Below are positions 1 through 6,038 of a stretch of DNA of 8,098 nucleotides, one piece after another. The translations under genes and the position numbers were made by a program. This DNA comes from Bacillota bacterium (GTDB taxonomy: Bacteria > Bacillota > Clostridia > Lachnospirales > Lachnospiraceae). Where the stretch lies: the NCBI GenBank assembly GCA_023398855.1, contig JAEWRS010000373.1, positions 1-8,098 on the forward strand. Reading direction: 5' to 3'. The notes under the pieces were generated by a model. The model was not told where the DNA came from. It did no database searches and saw only the letters and a program-made list of their open reading frames with translations. Each line of letters starts with the position of its first letter. The stretch's first letter is position 1.

Positions 1-501
1 GCCATGCTTCAGGAAGCAGAGGGTATTAAAGCCAAGGGAGAAGCAGAAGCAGCTGCAATTCAGGCTAAGGGCTTAGCCGAAGCTGAGGCAATGGAAAAGA
101 AGGCAGAGGCTTATCAAAAGTATAATAAGGTTGCTATGGCAGAGATGATGATCAAGGTTCTCCCTGAAATTGCCGGGAAAATTGCTGAACCTTTATCCCA
201 GATTGACAAGATTACAATTATTGATGGAGGAAGAGGGGACGGAAGCAATGGAATCAGCTCTGTAGCCGGTAATGTACCCGTTGTTATGGCTAAGCTATTT
301 GAATCCATGAAAGAAGCCACAGGGGTTGACCTCTCAGAGATCATGAGAGCAGAAACTTATGATGCAAAAGTAACCAAGAACTTAAATATTACTGGAATTC
401 CAGATCATGTGAAAACAACAGACGCTGTAAATGCCATATTAATGACAGAGGCTGAGGAAGAAGCAAAAACAGAGAAACAGCAGACAGAGGAGTCTGTTTA
501 A
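1..501 (+). CDS. floT: Flotillin (FloT/YuaG-like), C-terminal part, 5' truncated by window edge
   Basis: The frame is open to the left edge and gives 166 residues before TAA at 499-501. The ATG at base 4 is an internal Met, not a start. Residues 1-45 are Ala/Glu/Lys-rich with repeated EAEA and QAKG units, the coiled-coil 'flotillin' region that follows the SPFH/PHB domain. Next comes YQKYNKVAMAEMMIKVLPEI, then KIAEPLSQIDKITIIDGG, which closely match what I recall of the Bacillus FloT C-terminus. The tail ends in an acidic, Lys/Gln-rich stretch (EAEEEAKTEKQQTEESV). Flotillins oligomerise on the inner face of the membrane and organise functional membrane microdomains. The membrane anchor and SPFH domain lie outside the window. 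No T-tract terminator follows the stop, so read-through towards gapN is possible. The family is secure; the choice between FloT and another flotillin paralogue is less so. Confidence 0.9.
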   Translation, partial: AMLQEAEGIKAKGEAEAAAIQAKGLAEAEAMEKKAEAYQKYNKVAMAEMMIKVLPEIAGKIAEPLSQIDKITIIDGGRGDGSNGISSVAGNVPVVMAKLFESMKEATGVDLSEIMRAETYDAKVTKNLNITGIPDHVKTTDAVNAILMTEAEEEAKTEKQQTEESV

Positions 502-660
502 TAAAAAAACAGTCTGCCGGATAAGGGCAATATTATTGAAATCCCTCATTCCAATGTTATGCTTTTCCTGTATCTGATGGATCATATTGCAGATGTTGTT
601 GGCATTTGATTCTTGTCTTTGTGATATATTACAAACAGATAAACGTAGTGAAGGGATGGA

Positions 661-666
661 AAGGAG
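661..666 (+). promoter_or_regulatory. Ribosome binding site that fixes the gapN start
   Basis: AAGGAG lies 7 bases before the ATG at 674. The frame is open further upstream, with in-frame Met codons at 587, 593 and 656, but none of these has a comparable purine-rich site at proper spacing. The residues they would add do not resemble the start of known GapN proteins. Confidence 0.85.
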
Positions 667-673
667 AAATAAT

Positions 674-2128
674 ATGTCTGAATTATGCAATGAAAAGCAT
701 GTCTATGGAAATTTATTCAATGGCCAGTGGGTGGAATCGGCATCAGGTAATGTGATTACCATAAATTCCCCTGCAGATGGTTCTTTTATCGGTAGGATAC
801 AGGCAATCAGCAAAGAAGAGGTTAATGAGGTGATCCGTTATTCTAAGGAAGGCCATTCTTTGTGGGCCAGTGTTCCCATATATGAAAAGGCACGGTTACT
901 GTATAAGGCAGCAGAGATTTTGGAGGAAAGAGCAGAAGAAATATCAGATATTTTGATGATGGAGATTGCAAAGGATAAGAAATCTTCCTTATCCGAAGTA
1001 AAGAGAACCGCTGATTTTCTTCGGTTTACTGCTGATGCAGGGAAAAGCCTGGAAGGAACCGCTGTAAGCGGTGAGAACTTTCCGGGAGGCTCCAGAAATA
1101 AAATATCTTATGTGAAAAGAGTCCCTCTTGGAACCGTACTAGCCATATCACCCTTTAATTACCCGATTAATTTATCAGCTTCCAAGATAGCACCGGCACT
1201 GATCGGGGGCAATACAGTCATATTAAAACCGGCTACACAGGGAGCGATTAGTGCCCTCCACCTTGTGAAAGCATTGCAGGATGCCGGGCTGCCTGCCGGG
1301 GTACTACAGACCGTTACTGGTAAAGGCAGTGAGATTGGAGATTATATCGTAACTCACCAGGACATTGATTTTATTAATTTTACAGGCAGTACCCAGGTTG
1401 GCAGGCATTTATCCAGTATATCCTGCATGACCCCTCTGTTATTGGAACTGGGCGGAAAGGATGCGGCGCTTGTCCTGGAAGATGCTGATCTGGAGTATGC
1501 TGCAAATAATATTGTGGAAGGTGCATTTTCTTATTCCGGACAGCGCTGTACGGCAGTAAAGCGTATTATAACCACTGATCATGTTGCGGATCAGTTAGTA
1601 GGCATGCTGAAAACAAGAATTGAAAAGTTATCTGTGGGAGATCCCAGGGATGCTGTAGTGGTTACACCGTTGATTGATGGGAAGGCTGCTGACTTTGCGG
1701 AATTCTTAATCCAGGATGCCCTTGCAAAGGGTGCTGAAATAATTGTTGGTAATAAAAGAGAGGGAAATTTAGTTTATCCTACTTTGCTGGATAAGGTAAC
1801 GGTTGATATGGAGATTGCATGGAAAGAGCCCTTTTCACCAATTCTTCCTATTATCCGGGTGAAGGATATGGAGGAGGCAATAGAGATAGCCAACCGTTCT
1901 GAATATGGGCTGCAGTCTTCCGTATTTACCAGAGATATCAACAAGGCTTTTAGCATTGCTGAAAAATTAGAAGTAGGGACTGTTCAGATTAATAATAAAA
2001 CCGAAAGAGGGCCGGATCATTTTCCGTTTTTAGGTGTGAAGGCTTCCGGTATGGGTACTCAGGGAGTAAGATATTCTATTGAGGCAATGACAAGGCCAAA
2101 AGCAATAACCATAAATTTGTCAGAATAA
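674..2128 (+). CDS. gapN: NADP-dependent non-phosphorylating glyceraldehyde-3-phosphate dehydrogenase
   Basis: The 484-residue product is an aldehyde dehydrogenase that oxidises glyceraldehyde-3-phosphate directly to 3-phosphoglycerate, making NADPH and bypassing the ATP-forming step of glycolysis in the cytosol. It aligns along its whole length with what I recall of Streptococcus mutans GapN (about 475 residues). Shared blocks are AISPFNYP, SKIAPALI, GSEIGDYIV, FINFTGST, LELGGKD, YSGQRCTAVKR, EIANRSEYGLQ-like and GVRYSIEAMT. Key residues sit at a constant offset of +8: Asn162, catalytic base Glu258, nucleophile Cys292, and the phosphate-binding set Arg111, Tyr163, Arg291 and Arg445. This pattern separates GapN from generic ALDHs. 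One oddity is that the usual EPFGP motif reads EPFSP (Ser388). The start at 674 is preferred for its AAGGAG. I see no convincing promoter in 502-673; a TTGGCA at 599-604 and TATATT at 625-630 are too far apart (20 bases). Transcription runs towards the convergent regulator gene and probably stops at 2271-2304. Confidence 0.95.
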   Translation: MSELCNEKHVYGNLFNGQWVESASGNVITINSPADGSFIGRIQAISKEEVNEVIRYSKEGHSLWASVPIYEKARLLYKAAEILEERAEEISDILMMEIAKDKKSSLSEVKRTADFLRFTADAGKSLEGTAVSGENFPGGSRNKISYVKRVPLGTVLAISPFNYPINLSASKIAPALIGGNTVILKPATQGAISALHLVKALQDAGLPAGVLQTVTGKGSEIGDYIVTHQDIDFINFTGSTQVGRHLSSISCMTPLLLELGGKDAALVLEDADLEYAANNIVEGAFSYSGQRCTAVKRIITTDHVADQLVGMLKTRIEKLSVGDPRDAVVVTPLIDGKAADFAEFLIQDALAKGAEIIVGNKREGNLVYPTLLDKVTVDMEIAWKEPFSPILPIIRVKDMEEAIEIANRSEYGLQSSVFTRDINKAFSIAEKLEVGTVQINNKTERGPDHFPFLGVKASGMGTQGVRYSIEAMTRPKAITINLSE

Positions 2129-2183
2129 ACAGAGTTAAAATGTTCTCGGCTCTTGAATCAGATTGTATCAGGATTTATGAATG

Positions 2184-2231
2184 CTAAATGACGCGGCAAA
2201 AAGGTGTAAAGCTTTTTGCCGCGTCATTTAG
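2184..2231. repeat. Perfect 20-bp inverted repeat (hairpin) downstream of gapN
   Basis: The left arm is 2184-2203 and the right arm 2212-2231, fully complementary, with an 8-base loop GTGTAAAG. The stem core is GACGCGGC with A5/T5 next to the loop. No T-run follows the right arm on the plus strand, and none follows the left arm on the minus strand, so it is not a textbook intrinsic terminator. It starts 55 bases after the gapN stop and could protect the 3' end of the gapN mRNA or act jointly with the terminator 40 bases further on. Confidence 0.8.
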
Positions 2232-2270
2232 TCCAATAGCGTCCCTGTATCTTGTGACATGAATTAGAAT

Positions 2271-2304
2271 AAATAGCCACCAAACATTGGTGTCTATTTT
2301 TTTT
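2271..2304 (+). terminator. Rho-independent terminator of gapN, overlapping the regulator's 3' end
   Basis: Bases 2271-2283 pair with 2287-2299 around a 3-base loop (ACA). There is one mismatch (C2277/T2293), and the inner stem is CACCAA/TTGGTG. Eight Ts (2297-2304) follow or overlap the outer stem, which fits termination of plus-strand transcripts. In the other direction the run after the stem is only a weak, interrupted T/A tract, so activity for the regulator transcript is uncertain. The regulator's TAG stop (2296-2294 on the minus strand) lies inside the right arm. Confidence 0.75.
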
Positions 2305-2992
2305 GATATTCATACGTGTAATGGTAAATCATGGCCTGATGGAATTTCTCATAATCATGCTCGTAAAGTGCCTTAATGATACGTTCGTGCTTTTCAATGG
2401 TTATTTCAATGGATTTTGAGGAGAGTTTGGTGGTGTAATATTTATCATAAGCCCAGAAGAAATCTATAATGGAGGAAAGAAGAACATTCTCCACTTTGGA
2501 AAACATTGTTTTATGAAACATTGCATCAGCTTTTGCAAATTCAATGCCCAAGGGCTTTGTTCCTCCATGATCCACGCCCAGGTGACTTTGCATAATGGTC
2601 ACCTGGTCATTCATCCGGTCAATGTCAGTCAATCCCAGACTGTAAAAGGCTTTTTGATCAAAGCCCAATTCCAGGACATGACGCAGCTCTTCAATATAAT
2701 CTTTAATCTTGCTGTCATTAGAAGCATCCACGTGAGAAATCAGCGAAGACATAAAAAAGTCAGAGTTAAACTCTCTGATAATAATGCCCACCCCTGGCTT
2801 GGAAGTTACTACTCCTGTGATTTCCAGAGATTTCAGCGCTTCTCTGAGAACATTCCGGCTTACCCCCAGTGACTCGCAGATTTCCATTTCAGTGGGAAGC
2901 TTATCTCCTGGCTGCAGATTATGCTCCTTGATATACTGCTTGATCTCATCGTATACCTGTAAATATAGTTTCCTGGTTTTTAAATTTTTCAT
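2294..2992 (-). CDS. GntR-family transcriptional regulator, FadR subfamily (FCD domain)
   Basis: The 232-residue protein has an N-terminal winged helix-turn-helix (about residues 8-75). It contains the GntR hallmarks PGDKLPTEMEICESLGVSRN and VLREALKSLEITGVV, followed by the wing (SKPGVGIII). From about residue 97 an all-helical FCD ligand-binding domain follows. Its likely metal/carboxylate-binding residues are Asp156 and His160 (DAMFH), His202 (EKHERI) and His224 (MIYHY). FCD regulators usually sense small organic acids or sugar acids and release DNA on binding; the effector here is unknown. An in-frame stop lies 6 bases before the ATG at 2992, so this is the only upstream Met choice. Its ribosome binding site is weak, with no AGGAGG-like run just upstream. 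It is divergent from the transporter operon, and two matching palindromes in the shared region suggest it controls both. It is convergent with gapN. Confidence 0.92.
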   Translation of the reverse strand: MKNLKTRKLYLQVYDEIKQYIKEHNLQPGDKLPTEMEICESLGVSRNVLREALKSLEITGVVTSKPGVGIIIREFNSDFFMSSLISHVDASNDSKIKDYIEELRHVLELGFDQKAFYSLGLTDIDRMNDQVTIMQSHLGVDHGGTKPLGIEFAKADAMFHKTMFSKVENVLLSSIIDFFWAYDKYYTTKLSSKSIEITIEKHERIIKALYEHDYEKFHQAMIYHYTYEYQKK

Positions 2993-3013
2993 AAGTCAAC
3001 AATCCAATCCCAT

Positions 3014-3032
3014 ATATTTGTAGTACAAAGTA
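3014..3032. promoter_or_regulatory. Probable GntR/FadR-type operator 1 (regulator side)
   Basis: The core TTTGTAGTACAAA (3017-3029) is a perfect palindrome around G3023, and its inner 11 bases fit the FadR-subfamily pattern TNGTNNNACNA exactly. The right half-site TACAAAGTA (3024-3032) recurs at 3231-3239. It lies between the regulator's -10 box and its ATG (22 bases upstream of the start codon), as expected for autorepression. A partly matching inverted copy, AACTTTGATA (3036-3045), follows at once and may extend the site. Binding is inferred, not shown. Confidence 0.7.
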
Positions 3033-3046
3033 ATAACTTTGATATT

Positions 3047-3075
3047 ATTATAATTTATTATTCGCCTAGTGTCAA
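3047..3075 (-). promoter_or_regulatory. Consensus sigma-A promoter of the regulator gene
   Basis: Read on the minus strand, TTGACA (3075-3070) and TATAAT (3052-3047) are separated by exactly 17 bases, a full consensus match. Transcription would begin near 3040, giving a leader of about 48 bases with operator 1 inside its first 30 bases. Such a strong promoter paired with an adjacent operator fits a tightly self-repressed regulator. Confidence 0.8.
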
Positions 3076-3169
3076 TGTAAGAAATAAATAAATAAAATTA
3101 GAACCTGAATACCCGAATGATATGTAAATAATGCATAAAAAAATATCGAATATTAGGTGAGATTGTTAG

Positions 3170-3198
3170 TTGACATTTAAAATAAAGTTAATTAAACT
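3170..3198 (+). promoter_or_regulatory. Likely promoter of the transporter operon
   Basis: TTGACA (3170-3175) and TAAACT (3193-3198) are 17 bases apart. The -35 is consensus and the -10 matches at four of six positions. The start would be near 3205, with operator 2 in the first 35 transcribed bases. A different reading uses TATACT (3226-3231) as a -10 lying inside operator 2, but it has no good -35. A small inverted repeat, AATAT-CGA-ATATT (3142-3154), lies just upstream of the -35 and could be a further protein site or chance in AT-rich DNA. Confidence 0.6.
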
Positions 3199-3220
3199 GA
3201 TCATATCAATTGCAAGTTAA

Positions 3221-3239
3221 TACTTTATACTACAAAGTA
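3221..3239. promoter_or_regulatory. Probable GntR/FadR-type operator 2 (transporter side)
   Basis: TACTTTATACTACAAAGTA is a 9-1-9 palindrome around C3230 with a single mismatched pair. It shares the half-site TACAAAGTA with operator 1 and differs from the TNGTNNNACNA pattern at one position (A for G). It lies 24 bases before the start of the binding-protein gene and 12 bases before its ribosome binding site, where a bound regulator could block RNA polymerase. The two operator centres (3023 and 3230) are 207 bases apart. Confidence 0.68.
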
Positions 3240-3262
3240 CAAATAAGAGAGGGAGGTTATTT

Positions 3263-4996
3263 ATGAAACAAAAAAAACTGGTAAGTATGATATGTGCGGC
3301 ATCTCTGGCGGCGTCGCTTTTGGTTGGCTGCAGCGGTAAGCAGCAGCCGGTATTGCAGTCATCAGGTACCGGAGAAAAGACAGAGAGTACCAAATCAGGA
3401 GAAGCAGCAACTGGTAATCAAGGCATGGCAGGAGGCAAAGAGTCTGGAACTCCGCTTGCAGATGTAAGGGTCAGGCAGGCTCTGGCTTATGCGATTGACA
3501 TGGATTCAATTGTTGAAACGCTGTTTAACGGCAAAGCTGAGGCGGCAAAAAGCTTCACTGCTCCGGGTGATTGGCTGAATGCGGGAATTCCTACATATAA
3601 ATATGACCCGGACAAGGCAAAAGAGCTTTTAAAGGAAGCGGGCTGGCCGTCGGATTATACCCTTGACGTAGTATATTATTACGATGACCAGCAGACCGTT
3701 GACTTGATGACTATTATCGGACAATACTGGCAGGAGGTTGGGGTAAAGTCCCAATTCCGAAAGCTGGAGGGTGATTTGGCTGCCCAGCTTTGGGTTCCTC
3801 CGGTGGACCGGGAAAAGGGGCCTTCCGTAGTCAAGTGGGATCTGGCTTATGCTGCAGTGGCTGCGTTGGCTGAATCTGAGTTTTATAACAGATTCAGTTC
3901 CACTGCTTCCAATAACTCCACCGTTCCAAAGCAGGAAGGGCTTGATGAATTAATTGTATCAGCCAACGGGACTATGGATATTAACATGCAGAAAAAGGCG
4001 TTTGGTGAAATCCAGAATTTTGTGGCAGAAAATGTCATTGCACTCCCTCTTTATCACCAGGTCTGCTTTATTTATAACAGCAATGCCCTTGATATGGCTG
4101 GAGCTGGGTTTGGAAATGACCAGTTTTCATATGAGAAACATATCCTGGACTGGAAGATTAACAGGGACGACCGTACCATGTATACAAATGGAGGGCCTCA
4201 GGAGTTTTTCTGGTATCCTTTGGTTAACCCAGGACTCTTAATTAGTACGGAGCTGATTTTTGATAAGCTGATCAGTGCAGATGAAAATTTAAATCCAAAG
4301 GACGGGATGCTGGCCCAGGACTATAAGGTCAGCGAAGATTCTAAATCCATTGAATTTACACTGCGTAATAACTTAAAATGGCACGATGACCAGCCTCTTA
4401 CGGCAGAGGATGTGAAATTTACCATAGAGTTGATGCTAAAGGCTCCCGGAACCAATGCGGTTGCTTCGGAAGTCATGAAGGCAATCCGCGGTGCCCAGAA
4501 TTTTATTGATGGGAAAGCGGAGCATTTAGAGGGTGTAGCTGTTGATGGAAATAAGATTACAATTTCTTTTGATAAGGTATCCGCAAATGCACTTCAGGTG
4601 TTTTCCCAGTGGCCCATCTTACCGAAGCATTGTCTTGAAAAGGCAGATCCGGCGGCACTCCAGCAGGATGGTTTCTGGCAGAAACCAATTGGCTCCGGCC
4701 CATATAAGGTTGATGAAGTAGTACTGAACAATTATGCGACCTTGAAAAGATGGGATGGATACTACAAAACCGGAAGCGGCAATATAGAAACCATTTATAT
4801 GTCTGCAAGCAGTGAAAATGATGCAAACCTTGTAAAGAATGCAGGAGCAGGCAGGATTGACTATGCATGGTCAAAGTCCACAGATGAAGCAAAGGCAATA
4901 GAGACCATGGAAAATATGAAGGTTAATACTGCAAATATCAGATATACAAGATGCTTTTTTATCAATCAGTTTCCCCATGAAGCGAATATAAAATAA
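3263..4996 (+). CDS. Lipoprotein substrate-binding protein of a peptide-type ABC transporter, apparently circularly permuted
   Basis: The 577-residue extracellular binding protein belongs to SBP family 5 (DppA/OppA, cluster C). GGGAGG lies 6 bases before the ATG. A signal peptide (residues 1-22) ends in the lipobox LVGC, giving a lipidated Cys23. A Ser/Thr/Gly/Lys/Glu-rich linker runs to about residue 62. Residues 63-300 (DVRVRQALAYAID, then YDPDKAKELLKEAGWP, to ILDWKIN) match the half that is normally C-terminal. Residues 301-577 (MYTNGG, DYKVSEDSKSIEFTLRNNLK, WHDDQPLTAEDVKF, PIGSGPYKV, FFINQFPHEANIK) match the half that is normally N-terminal. Family members run in the opposite order; joining residue 577 to 63 restores the usual sequence. 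Both halves look complete and in frame. It heads the operon with two permeases and two ATPases. The ligand is unknown: peptides, oligosaccharides, metal chelates or opine-like compounds are all possible in this family. The family is certain; whether the permutation is natural is not. Confidence 0.9.
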   Translation: MKQKKLVSMICAASLAASLLVGCSGKQQPVLQSSGTGEKTESTKSGEAATGNQGMAGGKESGTPLADVRVRQALAYAIDMDSIVETLFNGKAEAAKSFTAPGDWLNAGIPTYKYDPDKAKELLKEAGWPSDYTLDVVYYYDDQQTVDLMTIIGQYWQEVGVKSQFRKLEGDLAAQLWVPPVDREKGPSVVKWDLAYAAVAALAESEFYNRFSSTASNNSTVPKQEGLDELIVSANGTMDINMQKKAFGEIQNFVAENVIALPLYHQVCFIYNSNALDMAGAGFGNDQFSYEKHILDWKINRDDRTMYTNGGPQEFFWYPLVNPGLLISTELIFDKLISADENLNPKDGMLAQDYKVSEDSKSIEFTLRNNLKWHDDQPLTAEDVKFTIELMLKAPGTNAVASEVMKAIRGAQNFIDGKAEHLEGVAVDGNKITISFDKVSANALQVFSQWPILPKHCLEKADPAALQQDGFWQKPIGSGPYKVDEVVLNNYATLKRWDGYYKTGSGNIETIYMSASSENDANLVKNAGAGRIDYAWSKSTDEAKAIETMENMKVNTANIRYTRCFFINQFPHEANIK

Positions 4997-5016
4997 TCTC
5001 CCATTGACGAAGCATG

Positions 5017-5048
5017 TAAACGGTGAGTTTGTAAGGGCTCACCGTTTA
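5017..5048 (+). promoter_or_regulatory. Intercistronic hairpin with GUAA tetraloop between binding-protein and permease genes
   Basis: Bases 5017-5027 pair perfectly with 5038-5048 (11 bp, core ACGGTGAG/CTCACCGT). Three G-U pairs (5028-5030 with 5035-5037) can extend the stem to a GTAA loop, a GNRA-type tetraloop in RNA. No T-run follows, so full termination is unlikely. A hairpin here often stabilises the upstream message, so that binding protein is made in excess over the membrane parts. It ends 4 bases before the AGGAGG of the next gene and might also limit its translation. Confidence 0.72.
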
Positions 5049-5064
5049 TAACAGGAGGAATTAA

Positions 5065-6024
5065 ATGGCTACTTATACTATCAGAAAGATTTTATCATTA
5101 ATTCCAATGATGTTAGTTATCAGCTTTCTCATATATCTGGGAATTGAACTGATGCCAGGTGATGCGGTTGATTTTCTCATTCCGCCGGATGCGCTTTCCA
5201 CCATGTCAGCGCAGCAGCTGGAACAGATGAGAAACTCTCTTGGACTAAATGATCCCTTTATCATCCGGTACTTTAAATGGCTGACTGGTATTGTGCATGG
5301 GGATTTTGGGTATTCCCTGCAGTCCGGTGTACCGGTTGCAGAAATCATGAGGAATCATATTGCTGCAACCCTGGAATTATCGGCGGCAGCTCTGATCATG
5401 TCTTCTTTTTTCGGCATTTTACTGGGTGTAATCAGTGCGTTGAAAAAGGGAAGTGTACTGGATCATATATTGGACATAGTGGGAATGACTGGTGTAGCGA
5501 TCCCGCAATTTTTATTTGGTCTTATCTGTATTAATGCACTGACTCTGCATCACAGCATTCTGCCGGTAGGCGGGCGTATGGCTTATGCCGGACAAGGCTT
5601 TATACAGAGACTGCCTTACTTAATCCTGCCGGCATCGGTCCTGGGCTTTTCCATGACAGCCGGAGTCATGAGATATGCAAGGGGCAGTATGCTGGAATCC
5701 ATGGGCAGGGATTATATGAAGACCGCAAGATCAAAAGGAATCCCGGAGTGGAGAGTGAACCTCCTCCATGGTCTTAGGGCGGCAGTAACACCTGTTGTGG
5801 TTTTGATCGGGTTCCGTCTGCCAATGCTGATCGGCGGAGCAGTTGTAGTGGAAGAGGTATTCCAGTGGCCTGGTATCGGCGGCCTGTTTATCAAAGCCGT
5901 GCGGGCGCAGAACACTCCCCTGGTGATGATGATTGGATTTTTTTCTGTGCTGATCGTTCTGGTGTCAAGCATTTTGGTTGATTTAGTTACCGCTATGCTG
6001 GATCCCCGTATAAAGCTGAGTTAG
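5065..6024 (+). CDS. dppB: ABC transporter permease, DppB/OppB family
   Basis: The 319-residue inner-membrane protein is one of the two channel-forming subunits. A first membrane helix (about 9-29) is followed by the conserved PGDAV segment, an extracytoplasmic stretch with LGLNDPFIIRYFKWLTG and HGDFGYSL, then about five more hydrophobic helices (roughly 101-123, 133-157, 184-203, 241-262, 283-309). The cytoplasmic EAA loop that docks the ATPase is at about 213-245 (GRDYMKTARSKGIPEWRV). VVEEVFQWPGIG (261-272) and the ending DLVTAMLDPRIK are typical of the OppB/DppB family. Length is normal. AGGAGG (5053-5058) sits 6 bases before the ATG. The gene lies 68 bases after the binding-protein stop, across a hairpin. 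The Dpp/Opp/Nik choice cannot be made from the permease, so the symbol is by family only. Confidence 0.93.
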   Translation: MATYTIRKILSLIPMMLVISFLIYLGIELMPGDAVDFLIPPDALSTMSAQQLEQMRNSLGLNDPFIIRYFKWLTGIVHGDFGYSLQSGVPVAEIMRNHIAATLELSAAALIMSSFFGILLGVISALKKGSVLDHILDIVGMTGVAIPQFLFGLICINALTLHHSILPVGGRMAYAGQGFIQRLPYLILPASVLGFSMTAGVMRYARGSMLESMGRDYMKTARSKGIPEWRVNLLHGLRAAVTPVVVLIGFRLPMLIGGAVVVEEVFQWPGIGGLFIKAVRAQNTPLVMMIGFFSVLIVLVSSILVDLVTAMLDPRIKLS

Positions 6025-6028
6025 GAGG
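6023..6028 (+). promoter_or_regulatory. Ribosome binding site that favours the ATG at 6039
   Basis: AGGAGG overlaps the TAG stop of the upstream permease. The first ATG (6030) is only 1 base away, too close for normal initiation. The second in-frame ATG (6039) is 10 bases away, slightly long but workable. The later start is therefore preferred. Confidence 0.65.
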
Positions 6029-6038
6029 TATGGGATCA

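Noticed and set aside
475..499. Short stem at the end of the flotillin gene as a terminator
   Set aside because: The pairing is short with a bulge and is followed by A-rich rather than T-rich sequence.
4..501. ATG at base 4 as the start of a small complete gene
   Set aside because: The frame is open to the left edge and the protein begins in the middle of the flotillin coiled-coil, so this is the end of a larger gene.
599..630. TTGGCA and TATATT as a gapN promoter
   Set aside because: The 20-base spacing is too long for a normal sigma-A promoter, and no better pair was found in 502-673.
587..673. Extra 29 residues at the N-terminus of gapN
   Set aside because: They do not resemble GapN starts, and the only good ribosome binding site precedes the ATG at 674.
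2513..2872. Open frame of 119 codons on the plus strand opposite the GntR gene
   Set aside because: The minus strand encodes an unmistakable GntR/FCD protein; the opposite frame has no family features.
3082..3098. AAAT tandem run as a regulatory repeat
   Set aside because: Only about four imperfect units in very AT-rich DNA, with no sign that it matters.
2993..3262. Catabolite-response element (cre) or riboswitch in the divergent region
   Set aside because: No TGWAANCGNTNWCA-like site and no structured leader were found; the leaders are short.
4557..4898. Open frame of 113 codons on the minus strand inside the binding-protein gene
   Set aside because: It is antisense to a clearly coding region, has no recognisable domain and no convincing ribosome binding site.
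3263..4996. Two fused or tandem binding-protein fragments (pseudogene) rather than one permuted protein
   Set aside because: Each lobe occurs once, is complete, is in frame and together they make one full-length protein, with no internal stop or frameshift.
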